This document shows, piece after piece, positions 23,590 to 32,730 of a stretch of DNA of 36,760 nt. The notes under the pieces are model-generated. The model was not told where the DNA came from. It ran no database searches and was given only the letters and a program-made list of their open reading frames with translations. The translations under genes and the position numbers were made by a program. Source of the stretch: an uncultured Clostridia bacterium (lineage in GTDB: Bacteria; Bacillota; Clostridia; Christensenellales; UBA1242); the NCBI GenBank assembly GCA_944350015.1, contig CALVNW010000001.1:1-36760 (forward strand), written 5' to 3'. The stretch's first letter is position 1; the number at the start of each line of letters is the position of its first letter.

Positions 23590-26367
23590 ATGTTATCGTT
23601 ATTAAATAGTGTTGATGGCACACTTAAAACTTTTTTTAACCAGCTTACCGATGCGCTAGGCTATAGTGGATATCTCGGGCTTGTACTCGGGGTAGAGGCA
23701 TTTTTTATTATACTCTTCATCATTGCCACAGCTTTTTCATATGAGGCAAGACTTAAAAGAAGTTTAGACCGTTGTAATAAATGGCTTTTTAAAAACAAAA
23801 AAATTGATATGGGCAATATCAAAGACTTTAATAAGACCATTAAAAAAGGTCCAAAACGTTTGGTCTATTATTGGCAACAATTTATTTTGTATAGAGAGGG
23901 GGGACCTTCTGCTTATCTAACCGAAGAAAATATTATAAACAAACCTTTGAAAACAAGCAGTTGGCAAAGCAATATAAGAAATTTAGGGCTTGTCACCGCA
24001 GTTTGGTCAGTGGTGGCTTTAATCTTGGGCATTGCCTCTCAAACAGTGCAGACTTTTGGCTTTGAGTCGATATGTGTTGCTCTTGTTTTGCCTTGTCTTA
24101 CAGCGCTTTTAGGTATCATTGGTATTATTCTGTTAAAGGGCAGACGTGTTATGAACCTTGATGATATTTACCATATCCATCATTTCTTTGTAAGGTTTAT
24201 GTCAAGCGCAACTGCCGACCTTACACCTTATATTGATTTCAATCTTCTATTTACCGAGAAAGAAATTGAAAATGGTAACCCTCAACTTCGAGAGTACTAT
24301 GAAGCTAGAGCAAGAAAGACTAAAGAAGAATTTGAAAAAGCACAACAAAATGATGTGCCACTTCAAAGTTATCAATTTGAAAATGTTGGTGTAGATGGCG
24401 CCCTTCTTCTTGACCGTGCGATGAAAGAAAGCGAAATCTATATTGGAAAGAAAAATTCAATTTTGTCACAAATTGCTCAAATTGAGTCTCAAAAGGACGC
24501 TTTAAAACGTAACTATGAAAATGTGCAGATGGACTTGCAGAGAAAAATTCAAGCCTCCAAAGAAAATATTGAAAAGCTCATTGAGCAACAGGCAACAACC
24601 ACAAGCCGTATAGAAATAGGTCTTTTGAAAAATCAACAACAAAAAGAAGTTAACAAGCGTGCGCAACTTCAAAAGGACTATGACCAAGAAGAACAACGTT
24701 ATCTTCAATCTAAGGGAGAGCTTGAGGCTGACGTGGATGAGTTAAAGAAACAACTTGACGAAAACCTAGACGAAGTTCAGAAAGCTATGGGTAGCGAGTA
24801 TCAAACCTTCTTTGAAAAGGTTATGAAGAGTGCATATGCTATAGCAGACCAAAAAGTTAAAGATGAAAAGCACGATCTTACAACCGAAAGAGATAAAAAT
24901 GAACAGGAACTTGTTATCGTTCAAACACAAATTAAACGCTTAAAAGACGAAAATGACACGCTTAGAGATAGACTATCTAAGTTTGATGAAAATTACAAAG
25001 AAAACCAACCTCAAGATGAGCAAGGTCACTATGACGAACAAGGCAACTACATATATAATGATGGTTCTTACCACGATACAAACGGACTTTTCCACGATGT
25101 TGATGGCAAGGTCTACAATATGAATGGCGAACTTGTGTCCTATGACGTATCTCCAGAAGAGCAAGCTGTTCTCGACCAAGAGGAAATCAAAAATCAGCAA
25201 ATTCAAAACTTTGGTAGCTATGTAGAGGATGGAGAAAAAGCAACAGACGGACAAGAAGAAGCTCAGTATGAAGAGCAACAAGCGACCGAAGAGCCTGAAG
25301 AACAATATGATAGCCAAGAAGCAGAAGAACAACCTCAAGAGGAACAATTAACTGAATCCTACGAAAGTGAACCTACAAGCGAAGAGGGTGCCGAGAGTGA
25401 AGAACATACAGAAGCTACAGAAGAGCCTACAGAAGAAGTTTCAGTTGAAGAGCCTATAGAAGAGGCTCCAGTTGAAGAGACGGTAGAAACCGAAGAGGCT
25501 CCAGCCGAGGAAGAGAACGCAGTAATAGAAGTTCCAGAAAGTGAGACCCCAGAGGAGACGGTAGAAGAGGAACCAAAGAAGAAACGCGGACGTCCTAGAA
25601 AGACTGAATCGCAGGAGAGTGTAAATGAGCCAGCCAAGAAGCGAGGTCGCCCTAGAAAAACTGTAGCTGAAGAGTCTGTTTCAAGCGCTCCAGCAAGAAA
25701 GCGTGGGCGTCCTAGAAAAACCGAAAATGTGGCTATAGAAGAAAATGTCACCACCAAGACGGCTCCAAAGCGAAGTCCGTCAAAGAAGACTTCAACAAAG
25801 AAAACCGCCACATCAAAGTCAAAACCAGCAAGCGCAACTAAGCCAAAGACTACGTCAAAGGCAAAAAGCACAAAGGCAAGCTCAACCACAAAAACAAAAT
25901 CAACAGCAAAGCCAAAGACAACGGCAAAACCAAAATCAACATCTCAGACAGCGAAGACGTCGACTGCAAAACGTGGTCGCCCTAGAAAAGCAACGTCGGC
26001 TAGCACTGAGGAGAATAAACCATCATCAGTAAGACGAGTACTTCCTAGGACAGAAGAACTTGATGGCGATTTGCTTACAAAGATTAACGAGCTTATTAAT
26101 AAAGAAGAGAGTAAACTTCAAAATATCAAAGCTTTCTTTAATAATGAAATCGATGAGGCGCTCGAACCAAAAGAGCAAAATTATATCAATCAAGAAAAAG
26201 ATGATATAATGAATGCCGTTGAGTCACTCAAAGAACAGGCGGACAAAGCTAAATCTAGCGGTCAGTCCGAGGAATTATCAAAGATAAACAAGAGGATTGA
26301 GGACTTAATTAAAGAGCTTTCAAACATCAACTCAGAAGGTGACACAAACAGCGATGCAAACGCTTAA
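23590..26367 (+). CDS. Membrane-anchored coiled-coil protein with four AT-hooks
   Basis: The start at 23590 is chosen from the promoter and RBS position, giving 925 residues. Hydrophobic segments lie near 30-45 (LGVEAFFIILFIIATAF) and in a pair near 140-190. A long coiled coil (about 235-480) follows, with repeated Gln/Glu/Lys. Then comes a Tyr/Gly/Asp repeat zone (GHYDEQGNYIYNDGSYHDT) and a Glu-rich low-complexity zone. Four AT-hook motifs (KRGRPRK type) start near residues 663, 683, 703 and 794, in a Lys/Ala/Thr/Ser-rich region like histone H1. The end is a helical domain. AT-hooks bind the minor groove of AT-rich DNA, so this could tether the chromosome to the membrane. No family is recognised. 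Confidence 0.8.
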   Translation: MLSLLNSVDGTLKTFFNQLTDALGYSGYLGLVLGVEAFFIILFIIATAFSYEARLKRSLDRCNKWLFKNKKIDMGNIKDFNKTIKKGPKRLVYYWQQFILYREGGPSAYLTEENIINKPLKTSSWQSNIRNLGLVTAVWSVVALILGIASQTVQTFGFESICVALVLPCLTALLGIIGIILLKGRRVMNLDDIYHIHHFFVRFMSSATADLTPYIDFNLLFTEKEIENGNPQLREYYEARARKTKEEFEKAQQNDVPLQSYQFENVGVDGALLLDRAMKESEIYIGKKNSILSQIAQIESQKDALKRNYENVQMDLQRKIQASKENIEKLIEQQATTTSRIEIGLLKNQQQKEVNKRAQLQKDYDQEEQRYLQSKGELEADVDELKKQLDENLDEVQKAMGSEYQTFFEKVMKSAYAIADQKVKDEKHDLTTERDKNEQELVIVQTQIKRLKDENDTLRDRLSKFDENYKENQPQDEQGHYDEQGNYIYNDGSYHDTNGLFHDVDGKVYNMNGELVSYDVSPEEQAVLDQEEIKNQQIQNFGSYVEDGEKATDGQEEAQYEEQQATEEPEEQYDSQEAEEQPQEEQLTESYESEPTSEEGAESEEHTEATEEPTEEVSVEEPIEEAPVEETVETEEAPAEEENAVIEVPESETPEETVEEEPKKKRGRPRKTESQESVNEPAKKRGRPRKTVAEESVSSAPARKRGRPRKTENVAIEENVTTKTAPKRSPSKKTSTKKTATSKSKPASATKPKTTSKAKSTKASSTTKTKSTAKPKTTAKPKSTSQTAKTSTAKRGRPRKATSASTEENKPSSVRRVLPRTEELDGDLLTKINELINKEESKLQNIKAFFNNEIDEALEPKEQNYINQEKDDIMNAVESLKEQADKAKSSGQSEELSKINKRIEDLIKELSNINSEGDTNSDANA

Positions 26368-26422
26368 AAATAGCTAAATTAAAAGATAAATTGCTTTAAA
26401 TTAAAGTTTTTTAGATTAACGC

Positions 26423-26458
26423 AAAAAAGATAATGCGAACACAAGCATTATCTTTTTT
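26423..26458. terminator. Bidirectional terminator
   Basis: aaaaaagataatgc (26423-26436) pairs perfectly with gcattatctttttt (26445-26458). It serves the AT-hook gene and, in reverse, rplI. Confidence 0.9.
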
Positions 26459-26600
26459 AGTTATACTTATTTGAAAAAATTGCAAGAACAAGCATAAACT
26501 TAAAATTTGCAGGATAATCAGAATTATTGTAAGTTTGCATTGAAAAATCTTGTTTAATATGGATTTATAACAATGAAGAACTAATATATGATTAAACCTA

Positions 26601-27044
26601 TTACTTTGCAACAATTTCAAGCTCTATTTTTGTACATACCTGGCTGTGAAGCTTAATATCTATCGTGTAAACGCCTATGGTTTTTAAGGGCTCCTTAAGC
26701 TCAATCTTGCGTTTGTCGATATCATAACCTTTTGCTTTTAGTGCTTCACTTATTTCTTTTGAGGTTACAGAGCCAAAAGTCTTCCCATTTTCACCGCATT
26801 TTATTTCAACTACAACCTTTGTATTCTTAAGCTCGTTTGCGAGTTTTTGAGCGGTTTGTTTTTCCATTTCTCTATGGTAACTGTTTGCCTCAATTTTTCT
26901 ATTATTTTCATTTATTGCACTATTGTCAGCTATTTTTGCCTTGCCAGTTTTTAGTAAAAAGTTTTTTGCGTAGCCATCGGCTACTTCTTTGATGTCTCCT
27001 TTTTTGCCAGTACCTTTAACATCTGCAAGTAATAAAACTTTCAT
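26601..27044 (-). CDS. rplI: Ribosomal protein bL9
   Basis: The 147-residue protein has the bL9 signature at the N-terminus ([20 protein letters not shown], then [11 protein letters not shown]). The linker helix and C-terminal domain with [17 protein letters not shown] also match. It sits in the large ribosomal subunit at the base of the L1 stalk and supports translation fidelity. AAAGGAG precedes the start. It stands alone here, while rplI is often next to dnaB or the rpsF-ssb-rpsR genes. Confidence 0.97.
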   Translation of the reverse strand: MKVLLLADVKGTGKKGDIKEVADGYAKNFLLKTGKAKIADNSAINENNRKIEANSYHREMEKQTAQKLANELKNTKVVVEIKCGENGKTFGSVTSKEISEALKAKGYDIDKRKIELKEPLKTIGVYTIDIKLHSQVCTKIELEIVAK

Positions 27045-27177
27045 AATAAACTCCTTTTTTAAAGTTTATTATATTTTGTTTAAAATGTCAATCGTTTGTT
27101 AATAATGTAATAAAAGCGCTAGAGAAGAATGTTTTGGCTATTTTCTGATTGCATTTTTAATAAAGGGGGGTTGTTTT

Positions 27178-27486
27178 ATGGATATTAGATGCAGAAAAAC
27201 CATTTGTAAATATAATGATAGGTATACTTGCAAGGCAAAGGATATTCTTGTCGATAATAAAGTGGTATGCTCGACGTATGAAAAGGGGGAGGAAAGCGTG
27301 CAAGATGTCACTAAGCATCTTTTTGAACGAGAACCCGACTTTGCACCGCAGAGAGATAGCAAGACGCTTGATATAAAGTGCAAAGCAAACTGCCTTTTTA
27401 ATCATAACGGCAAATGCGTATCAAATGGCATAACATTAAACTCAATCAAAGAAAAGCCCTATTGTGTCAGCTTTTTAAAGGAATAA
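27178..27486 (+). CDS. DUF1540-like Cys-rich protein with two repeats
   Basis: The 102-residue protein contains two similar Cys motifs. Residues about 5-32 read CRKTICKYNDRYTCKAKDIL then VVCSTY. Residues about 67-98 read CKANCLFNHNGKCVSNGITL then YCVSF. The spacing C-x4-C-x6-C in each half suggests two small metal-binding units, as in DUF1540 proteins of Clostridia, which are of unknown function. A GGGGGG run serves as ribosome binding site. It has its own transcription unit between bL9 and the repeat block. Confidence 0.78.
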   Translation: MDIRCRKTICKYNDRYTCKAKDILVDNKVVCSTYEKGEESVQDVTKHLFEREPDFAPQRDSKTLDIKCKANCLFNHNGKCVSNGITLNSIKEKPYCVSFLKE

Positions 27487-27558
27487 TACTTCGTAAAATT
27501 GTCGGTCCGTCGGAGTTGACGTAAGAAAAAGGTGCTATTGACCTTCACTTTTGGCTCC

Positions 27559-27604
27559 GCTCGCGCTGACGCACTCGCACACACGCTCGCGCTAATGCAC
27601 TCGC
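27559..27604. repeat. GC-rich imperfect tandem repeat
   Basis: gctcgcgctgacgcactcgc (27559-27578) recurs at 27585-27604 with two changes. The zone 27545-27660 is unusually GC-rich for this genome and keeps the words gctccgc and gctcgc. A related piece lies at 33613-33660. Confidence 0.7.
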
Positions 27605-28166
27605 TCCGCTTCGCTCGCGCCCGCGGGACCATAGACCCCGCGAGGCACGTCGCTCCGCCATCTCTCCGAACGGGCGAGTAGAAAGTAGTACCATAACCTT
27701 TCTCTTATATTAATAGAAGATAGGACTTATAGAAATAGTGATAAAAAGAGCAAGGCTTTTGAAATAACATACCTTAGCCTACAAAAATATTAAAAATCAT
27801 CCTCATTTGCAGGTCGCAGATAGCGTATCGCACCAACCTTAGGTTGGATCATTATCGGCAAACTTAGCTTGCACCAGCCTTACGCTGGGCGATTATCGTT
27901 TGTTGTGTCTGTTAATTGACTGTACCTTGGTCCGTCGGAGTAACCTAAAAAGATGCTGACAGCACCTTTAATCGCCGAAAGGCGCGTATTTTAGTTGCCG
28001 AAGGCAACCAAAATACCCCTTAGAAACCCTAAAGCTTAGAAAGACCCCACATTTTTTCGAGCCTTACGCTCGGCGATTTTAATTATCCTCATTGGCAGTT
28101 TTTGCGGAGAGATACAGTAAAGTAGCATTTTTTGGTGATAAATTTGAGCGAAGTACGTCAATTTGC

Positions 28167-28231
28167 TTGACAAAAAATGCGGGGGGGGATAAAATAGGTT
28201 AGCAAAAATAAATTTTTGCTAACCTATTTTA
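28167..28231 (+). promoter_or_regulatory. P1 of copy B: G-tract promoter with 17-bp spacer
   Basis: TTGACA 28167-28172 and TAAAAT 28190-28195 are separated by 17 bp containing G8 and an extra A. The -10 lies in a perfect 19-bp inverted repeat (taaaataggttagcaaaaa 28190-28208, loop taaa, arm 28213-28231). The spacing is optimal, unlike copies A and C. Confidence 0.6.
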
Positions 28232-28330
28232 TATTTTTAATATGTTTTACTTTATTTTCCCCTTAAAATAACAAATTAAAAATATTTTAAAATTTGTTAT
28301 TAAATTTGACGCAATTGTGACGGCGCGTTT

Positions 28331-28430
28331 GTGACAAAGGGTAAATTAAAGGTTAAAATAGGGGTATAAACTAGATTATTTTACACAAGGTAATATTAAA
28401 AAGCCGAAAGGCGCCTCTTATAATGAGAGG
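28331..28430 (+). promoter_or_regulatory. P2 promoter and leader hairpin of copy B
   Basis: GTGACA 28331-28336 and TAAAAT 28354-28359 (17 bp). The atgcaaaaat leader hairpin found in A and C is missing. The RBS-proximal hairpin cctctta-taa-tgagagg is at 28414-28430. Confidence 0.6.
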
Positions 28431-28450
28431 GTTTTTAAAAGGAGAAAGGT

Positions 28451-30220
28451 ATGAAAAGTTTAAAAGTCAAATTAGTGTCAGTAGTGTCGGCGTTTATACT
28501 AGCCTTGTCACTACTCATAATCGGTGTATGGGCGGTAGGTGAGGCGCAACACATTAATTTAAGTGGTAGCGTCAATTTTACAATCTCTAATGATACTCTT
28601 TACATAAAGGATATTCGTATTAGAGATGCCAATGACTTAACGGGACAAGGTAGTACAATAGAAAACTTTATCCCAGGGTTTGTAAATGGAGACTTTGATT
28701 TAGATTTAGGGGAGCGAACTGCCGATACAAGTTTTACTCTTCTATTTGACGTAATCAACACCACAGAAACTACATATCAAGCAAGTACAGATTCAAAAAT
28801 TCTAAATGCAAGTTTATCAGTAAGCGGAATAATAAATGGTGATGGGATAGAGCCAAGCGCAATATCTTCATCCACCGAACCATCTGGTACAATAGTACTT
28901 ACGGTTATAGTTTCTAGTGCTGGGCTAGTATCACTCGACGGTGTAGTAATAAATATTGAAGAGTATGTAGCGCCTGCCCTTCAAGTAACCAATGTACAAA
29001 TAAATGACACAACCCCTGATACCACCGCTGAGTTTAATGGGGGGAAGTTTTTGTCAGATACCATAGATTTATCAAACATCACTTTTGAGCCAGGGGAAAC
29101 AACTCTTGTAGTATCTATGACCTCACTTAATGCAAATTATATCAAGAATAAGGTATCGTGGATGAATACAAGTGGTGTTACAATCAGTTCAACAAGTCTA
29201 TATCTACCAAAGAACCCAAGCGGGAAACTTACAGACGGCGAAAGCAAAAACCTTATAATCACAGTAAACAACACAGGTTCAGCAACAACAATCTCAGGCT
29301 TAGAAGTAGAGTTTGAGGATATGGGAGAGAATTTACTTCAAGTGACAGACGAAGGCGAAACAAGCACTTATACTAAAGAAGGTTATTGGTATGTTGAGAT
29401 GGGGACATTCTCAACTACCACAGACAATAGTGAAGGCAAAAGAGAAAGTGAATATCTGCGCTGGAGATATTTCTCAAATACCACCTCACACTATGAGTTT
29501 GGCAGAAACACCCGTCCAGCAGGTGAAGGATACTTTATTTTAGAAAGTTATTATTCTGGTTATGAAAGCACAGATGTAGGAGGCTTATATTGCTCTTGGA
29601 ATAATGATTATACTTATAGAAGTAGCACTGATGCAACACACAATAATAATGGTTGGACAAATATAGATGCCAATGACTATTCAACAAGCAATATTAGACA
29701 ATATATAAACAGCGAAGAACTTGTAAGAAAGAGCTATTCAGGTTCTTGGAATACAACAATAACACCAAGCGGGACACAATCAAATATGTTTACCGACTTA
29801 CACATAGACCCAGATAATGATATAGTATATGAAAGGATAATAGGTAGAACGCTAGGAGATTTATATACAAAAATGGGCTGGGAAGGAAGTTCATCATCTC
29901 CAACATTTAACAATGTAGATTTCCCAGATTTAACAGGAGCAGAGGAAGGTTATCGATATCAAAAAACAGATAGTGATAAATTTTGGTTATTATCACAATA
30001 CGAGGCATACAACCTATTAGGAGACAGTAGTCAAAAAATGGGCTCATCTTCAGCGGATAGATCATGGGGAGACTGGTATTGGCTCCGCTCTCCGTACTCG
30101 TCTAATGCTACTTATGCGAGTAATGCTCGTGGTGACGGCTATCTCACCGGTTACAGTGTCTACAGCGACAACGATCTCACCGCCCGTGCTGCTTTCAAAT
30201 TTTCGGTAGATGAGGGTTGA
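28451..30220 (+). CDS. Secreted paralogue B with DUF6273/C-lectin-like end
   Basis: This 589-residue member shares the signal peptide and N-terminal domain (to about 175) with paralogues A and C. It then has a second beta-rich domain (about 183-300, QVTNVQINDTTPDTTAEFNG then ISGLEVEFEDMG). Its C-terminal domain (about 310-585) resembles DUF6273, a C-type-lectin-like fold: WYVEMGTF, WRYFSNTT, FWLLSQYEAYNLLG and WYWLRSPYSSNATYASNARG. The final 45 codons differ sharply in composition and end in RAAFKF. DUF6273-like ends resemble targets of diversity-generating retroelements. It is probably a surface binding protein whose tip is diversified. No reverse transcriptase lies in the window. Confidence 0.82.
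   Translation: MKSLKVKLVSVVSAFILALSLLIIGVWAVGEAQHINLSGSVNFTISNDTLYIKDIRIRDANDLTGQGSTIENFIPGFVNGDFDLDLGERTADTSFTLLFDVINTTETTYQASTDSKILNASLSVSGIINGDGIEPSAISSSTEPSGTIVLTVIVSSAGLVSLDGVVINIEEYVAPALQVTNVQINDTTPDTTAEFNGGKFLSDTIDLSNITFEPGETTLVVSMTSLNANYIKNKVSWMNTSGVTISSTSLYLPKNPSGKLTDGESKNLIITVNNTGSATTISGLEVEFEDMGENLLQVTDEGETSTYTKEGYWYVEMGTFSTTTDNSEGKRESEYLRWRYFSNTTSHYEFGRNTRPAGEGYFILESYYSGYESTDVGGLYCSWNNDYTYRSSTDATHNNNGWTNIDANDYSTSNIRQYINSEELVRKSYSGSWNTTITPSGTQSNMFTDLHIDPDNDIVYERIIGRTLGDLYTKMGWEGSSSSPTFNNVDFPDLTGAEEGYRYQKTDSDKFWLLSQYEAYNLLGDSSQKMGSSSADRSWGDWYWLRSPYSSNATYASNARGDGYLTGYSVYSDNDLTARAAFKFSVDEG
30080..30199 (+). other. Candidate DGR variable region
   Basis: From codon CTC at 30083 to TTC at 30196, 38 successive codons never end in A. 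In the 40 codons just before, 18 do. Variable-looking residues (Y, S, T, N, R, G, D, L) all fit NNC/NNT codons, as produced from AAC/AAT codons by A-directed mutagenesis. The frame ends in the conserved type of motif R-x-A-F. Confidence 0.6.
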
Positions 30221-30313
30221 TAAAAAGATAAGACGGTTTGTTTTCTTGCAGTTTTTAACAGTTTTTTATGATTTTTTAATCTAAAAGTATAGTTAATATT
30301 AGATAAAAATATG

Positions 30314-30359
30314 AAATTAAATTGTGTCTTTTAATTCAAAGGGCACAATTTAATTTTTT
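30314..30359 (+). terminator. Terminator after paralogue B
   Basis: aaattaaattgtg (30314-30326) pairs with cacaatttaattt (30344-30356), extended by T-G and C-G pairs and followed by T residues. Confidence 0.85.
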
Positions 30360-30371
30360 AAATATATTTAT

Positions 30372-30519
30372 TTGACAATATTTGTTAAAAGTGATATTTT
30401 ATTTATATAAGGAGAGATTGTTTTTTGAGGCTAGGCGTTAAGTTTGGGGTGAAAGTCTGGGAATTTTCTTAGCTTATGAATATTTTGACCTCACAAAAAC
30501 AAAATAATTAGGGGGAGAG
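30372..30519 (+). promoter_or_regulatory. Promoter and long leader of the VirD4-like gene
   Basis: TTGACA 30372-30377 and TATTTT 30395-30400 (17 bp) start a leader of about 110 nt. The leader contains tgagg...cctca closing a loop with ggcgttaag and cttagctta pieces, so it may fold. The GGGGGAGAG ribosome binding site follows directly before ATG 30520. No known riboswitch is recognised. Confidence 0.5.
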
Positions 30520-32541
30520 ATGAAAAAGAAATTAAAAACTGCTTTAATACTTATGTTGCTTCTGGGTGTTTTAGGGTATGCCATTGGCGTAGTCATTGCT
30601 TACTTTACCGCTGAGGAGGATATTGAGTTTGTTGATGCACTTACGCAGTCAATAGCCTTCATATTGCTGGCGGTTGGCGCTGTGCTTGGCTTTGGTATGG
30701 GGGCTTTCACGAGGAAGAAAAAAGATACAATAGGCTCAAATGTTGGTAAAACTGCCGAAGGCGAAGATACTGATATTAACTTTGACTCAAAATTTATCAC
30801 AGAAGAAAGATTGAAGTCCGACCCAGATTTAATCTATTGTACTTGGAATAACTTGCCAAACCTCAAAAAAACGGGTTTTGTATTTAGAAACAAAGATGTG
30901 GGTGGGCATTATGAAGTAAATATGAAGCCTGAAACGCACGCACTTGTTTTAGGTACTACTGGTACTGGTAAAACACAAATATTTGCAAATCCGACCATAA
31001 GAATTCTTGCGCACACAGGTCAAAAGCCTAGTCTTGTTATGACAGACCCAAAGGGCGAGCTTTATGCTGACAATGCAAACATATTAAAAAAAGAAGGGTA
31101 CAACATAGTTGTATTAAACCTTGAAAATCCTTACGCGTCATCACTTTGGAACCCAATGGAGATTGCGTACAAGACCTACGAAAGGGCAGGCAATCTCGGC
31201 AAAGAGGTTAAGAAGGTGAGCCACGCAAAACCACAGGATCTTGGTTATAAAACCTTTAAGCCAGAGGACGTTCAAGGCGCCACATATGGTGATGTTTGGT
31301 ATGGTTTTGAGGGTAAGGCGTTTCCAAATGAGACGATACTAAAAATAGAACTTGATGCAAAGCAAAGACAACTTGAAAGTGAGGCATTTGCGTCACTTAA
31401 AAACATTGCGCTTTCACTCATACCTGATGACCCTAATGCAAGAGATAAGATGTGGCCAGATGGTTGCCGTGACCTTGTTTTAGGTATTATGGAGGCTATG
31501 CTTGAAGATAGCAGAGACCCAAGGCTTGGTATGACGCTTGAAAAATTCAACCTATTTAACCTTTACAAGATTTGTATGAAGAGAGACCCAGCTGGCGACA
31601 GGGAGAACGCATTAAAAACACTTACAAAATATAGTGAAGGGCGTGACCCTGTTGTGAGCAATGTTCACGACCTTATGTCTACAGTATGTCTTGCAAGCCC
31701 TGTAACACAGAGGTCATTCATATCAACGCTTGGTTCTTCAATTGGAAACATCCTAGGCGATGATGGTATATTTTATATGACAAGTGGCACTGATATTGAC
31801 TTTGAGGACATCCCAGAGCGTCCTACAGCCTTCTTTATCAGAATACCAGACCATAAGACAGAGCGTCACCCATTAGGCGTGCTTTGTATAAGTCAGCTTT
31901 ATAAGGTGCTTGTCGATGTGGCAAACAGAACGGTAGACCCTAAGAGCGGAAAAACAGGCAAGCTAAAAAGACCGGTTTATTTCATTCTTGATGAGTTTGG
32001 TAATATGCCTGCCGTACCAAAATTTGGTACACTTGTAACAGTTTCGCGTTCAAGAGGTATCTTCTTTGAAATAGTTTTGCAATCCTACAAGCAACTTGAC
32101 CTAAAATATGGTGCTGATGAGGCGCAAAATATTAGAGGTAACTTCCAAATGGAGGTATTCTTAGGCTCTGAGGACCCGTCCACCATTCAGGCATTCTCAG
32201 AGGCGTGCGGTGAGGTGACCGTATTCCACAAAGAGGAAAATGTTTCAAGAAACACTAAGGATACCGAGTCTGGACAAAATATAACAGAATCGGTTCAGCG
32301 TACAAGAAAACCATTGCTTGACAAACAAAAACTTCGTCAGCTTGCTCAATGGACAGTTGTTGCAAAAATCTTTAGAAAGGAAATTATGATGGATACAATG
32401 ACACCTTTCTTTGCAACAAAATGTATGGAAAAATCTCCTGCAAAAGAGCCTGTTGCCCTGTCACGTAAACTTGACACTAAGAATGTATTTTATGATATTG
32501 AAAGAAGAAATAGTATCATTCTTAAAGATGAAGATTTTTAA
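30520..32541 (+). CDS. Stand-alone VirD4/TraG-type coupling ATPase
   Basis: The 673-residue protein has two N-terminal membrane helices (about 6-30 and 42-62), then the T4CP ATPase domain. Walker A is LGTTGTGKT (144-152), with MTDPKGELY downstream. Walker B is FILDEFGNMP, and VSRSRGIFFEIVLQSYKQL matches the TraG/VirD4 family. Such proteins bring DNA or protein substrates to type IV secretion channels. No relaxase, VirB4 or other T4SS gene is nearby, and the gene lies outside the tRNA element. It has its own promoter. It may serve a remote system or act in protein export. Codon use is like its neighbours. Confidence 0.9.
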   Translation: MKKKLKTALILMLLLGVLGYAIGVVIAYFTAEEDIEFVDALTQSIAFILLAVGAVLGFGMGAFTRKKKDTIGSNVGKTAEGEDTDINFDSKFITEERLKSDPDLIYCTWNNLPNLKKTGFVFRNKDVGGHYEVNMKPETHALVLGTTGTGKTQIFANPTIRILAHTGQKPSLVMTDPKGELYADNANILKKEGYNIVVLNLENPYASSLWNPMEIAYKTYERAGNLGKEVKKVSHAKPQDLGYKTFKPEDVQGATYGDVWYGFEGKAFPNETILKIELDAKQRQLESEAFASLKNIALSLIPDDPNARDKMWPDGCRDLVLGIMEAMLEDSRDPRLGMTLEKFNLFNLYKICMKRDPAGDRENALKTLTKYSEGRDPVVSNVHDLMSTVCLASPVTQRSFISTLGSSIGNILGDDGIFYMTSGTDIDFEDIPERPTAFFIRIPDHKTERHPLGVLCISQLYKVLVDVANRTVDPKSGKTGKLKRPVYFILDEFGNMPAVPKFGTLVTVSRSRGIFFEIVLQSYKQLDLKYGADEAQNIRGNFQMEVFLGSEDPSTIQAFSEACGEVTVFHKEENVSRNTKDTESGQNITESVQRTRKPLLDKQKLRQLAQWTVVAKIFRKEIMMDTMTPFFATKCMEKSPAKEPVALSRKLDTKNVFYDIERRNSIILKDEDF

Positions 32542-32581
32542 AATGAATAATTAAACTAAATATGAATATACTAAAAGAGAG

Positions 32582-32648
32582 AGAAAGTTTAATGACATCT
32601 TTTGGGGGATTGTTAAATTCGTCATATATAAAAGAAAATAAACTTTCT
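32582..32648 (+). other. Nested inverted repeat after the VirD4-like gene
   Basis: agaaagttt (32582-32590) pairs with aaactttct (32640-32648), and inside it atgac pairs with gtcat. The loop contains tttggggga. It could be a small structured RNA or a weak terminator. Confidence 0.45.
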
Positions 32649-32660
32649 TAAAAATTTTGT

Positions 32661-32707
32661 AAAAACAATTGTTTTTATATGACAAATACTATTTAAAATG
32701 ATATTCT
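32661..32707 (+). promoter_or_regulatory. Promoter of the lipoprotein gene with palindrome
   Basis: ATGACA 32679-32684 and TATTCT 32702-32707 are 17 bp apart. Directly upstream is the 16-bp palindrome aaaaacaattgttttt (32661-32676), a possible regulator site. Confidence 0.45.
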
Positions 32708-32730
32708 TAAAATATCAAAGGAGGAAGAAA

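Larger units (their letters stand above)
27641..28450 (+). repeat. Copy B of the upstream repeat/leader block
   Basis: The first ~390 bp are nearly identical to copy C from 33631. The last ~380 bp match copies A and C up to the start codon. It contains ccaaccttaggttgg (27833-27847), ggtccgtcggagt, hairpins such as gttgccgaaggcaac, the G8 tract, P1, the large inverted repeat and P2. The interval 27487-28450 has no gene. Confidence 0.88.

Noticed and set aside
25359..25889. A 176-codon leftward ORF inside the AT-hook gene
   Set aside because: It is the antisense of a Glu/Lys/Thr-rich low-complexity stretch, so its Ser/Val-rich reading is expected by chance. No start signals.
27545..27660. A DGR template repeat for the variable region of paralogue B
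   Set aside because: It shares only the short word ggctccgctc with the variable region and is otherwise a GC-rich tandem repeat.
13274..32541. PcfJ and VirD4-like genes as parts of one conjugation system
   Set aside because: The VirD4-like gene lies 15 kb beyond attR with its own promoter, and no relaxase or T4SS channel gene is present.
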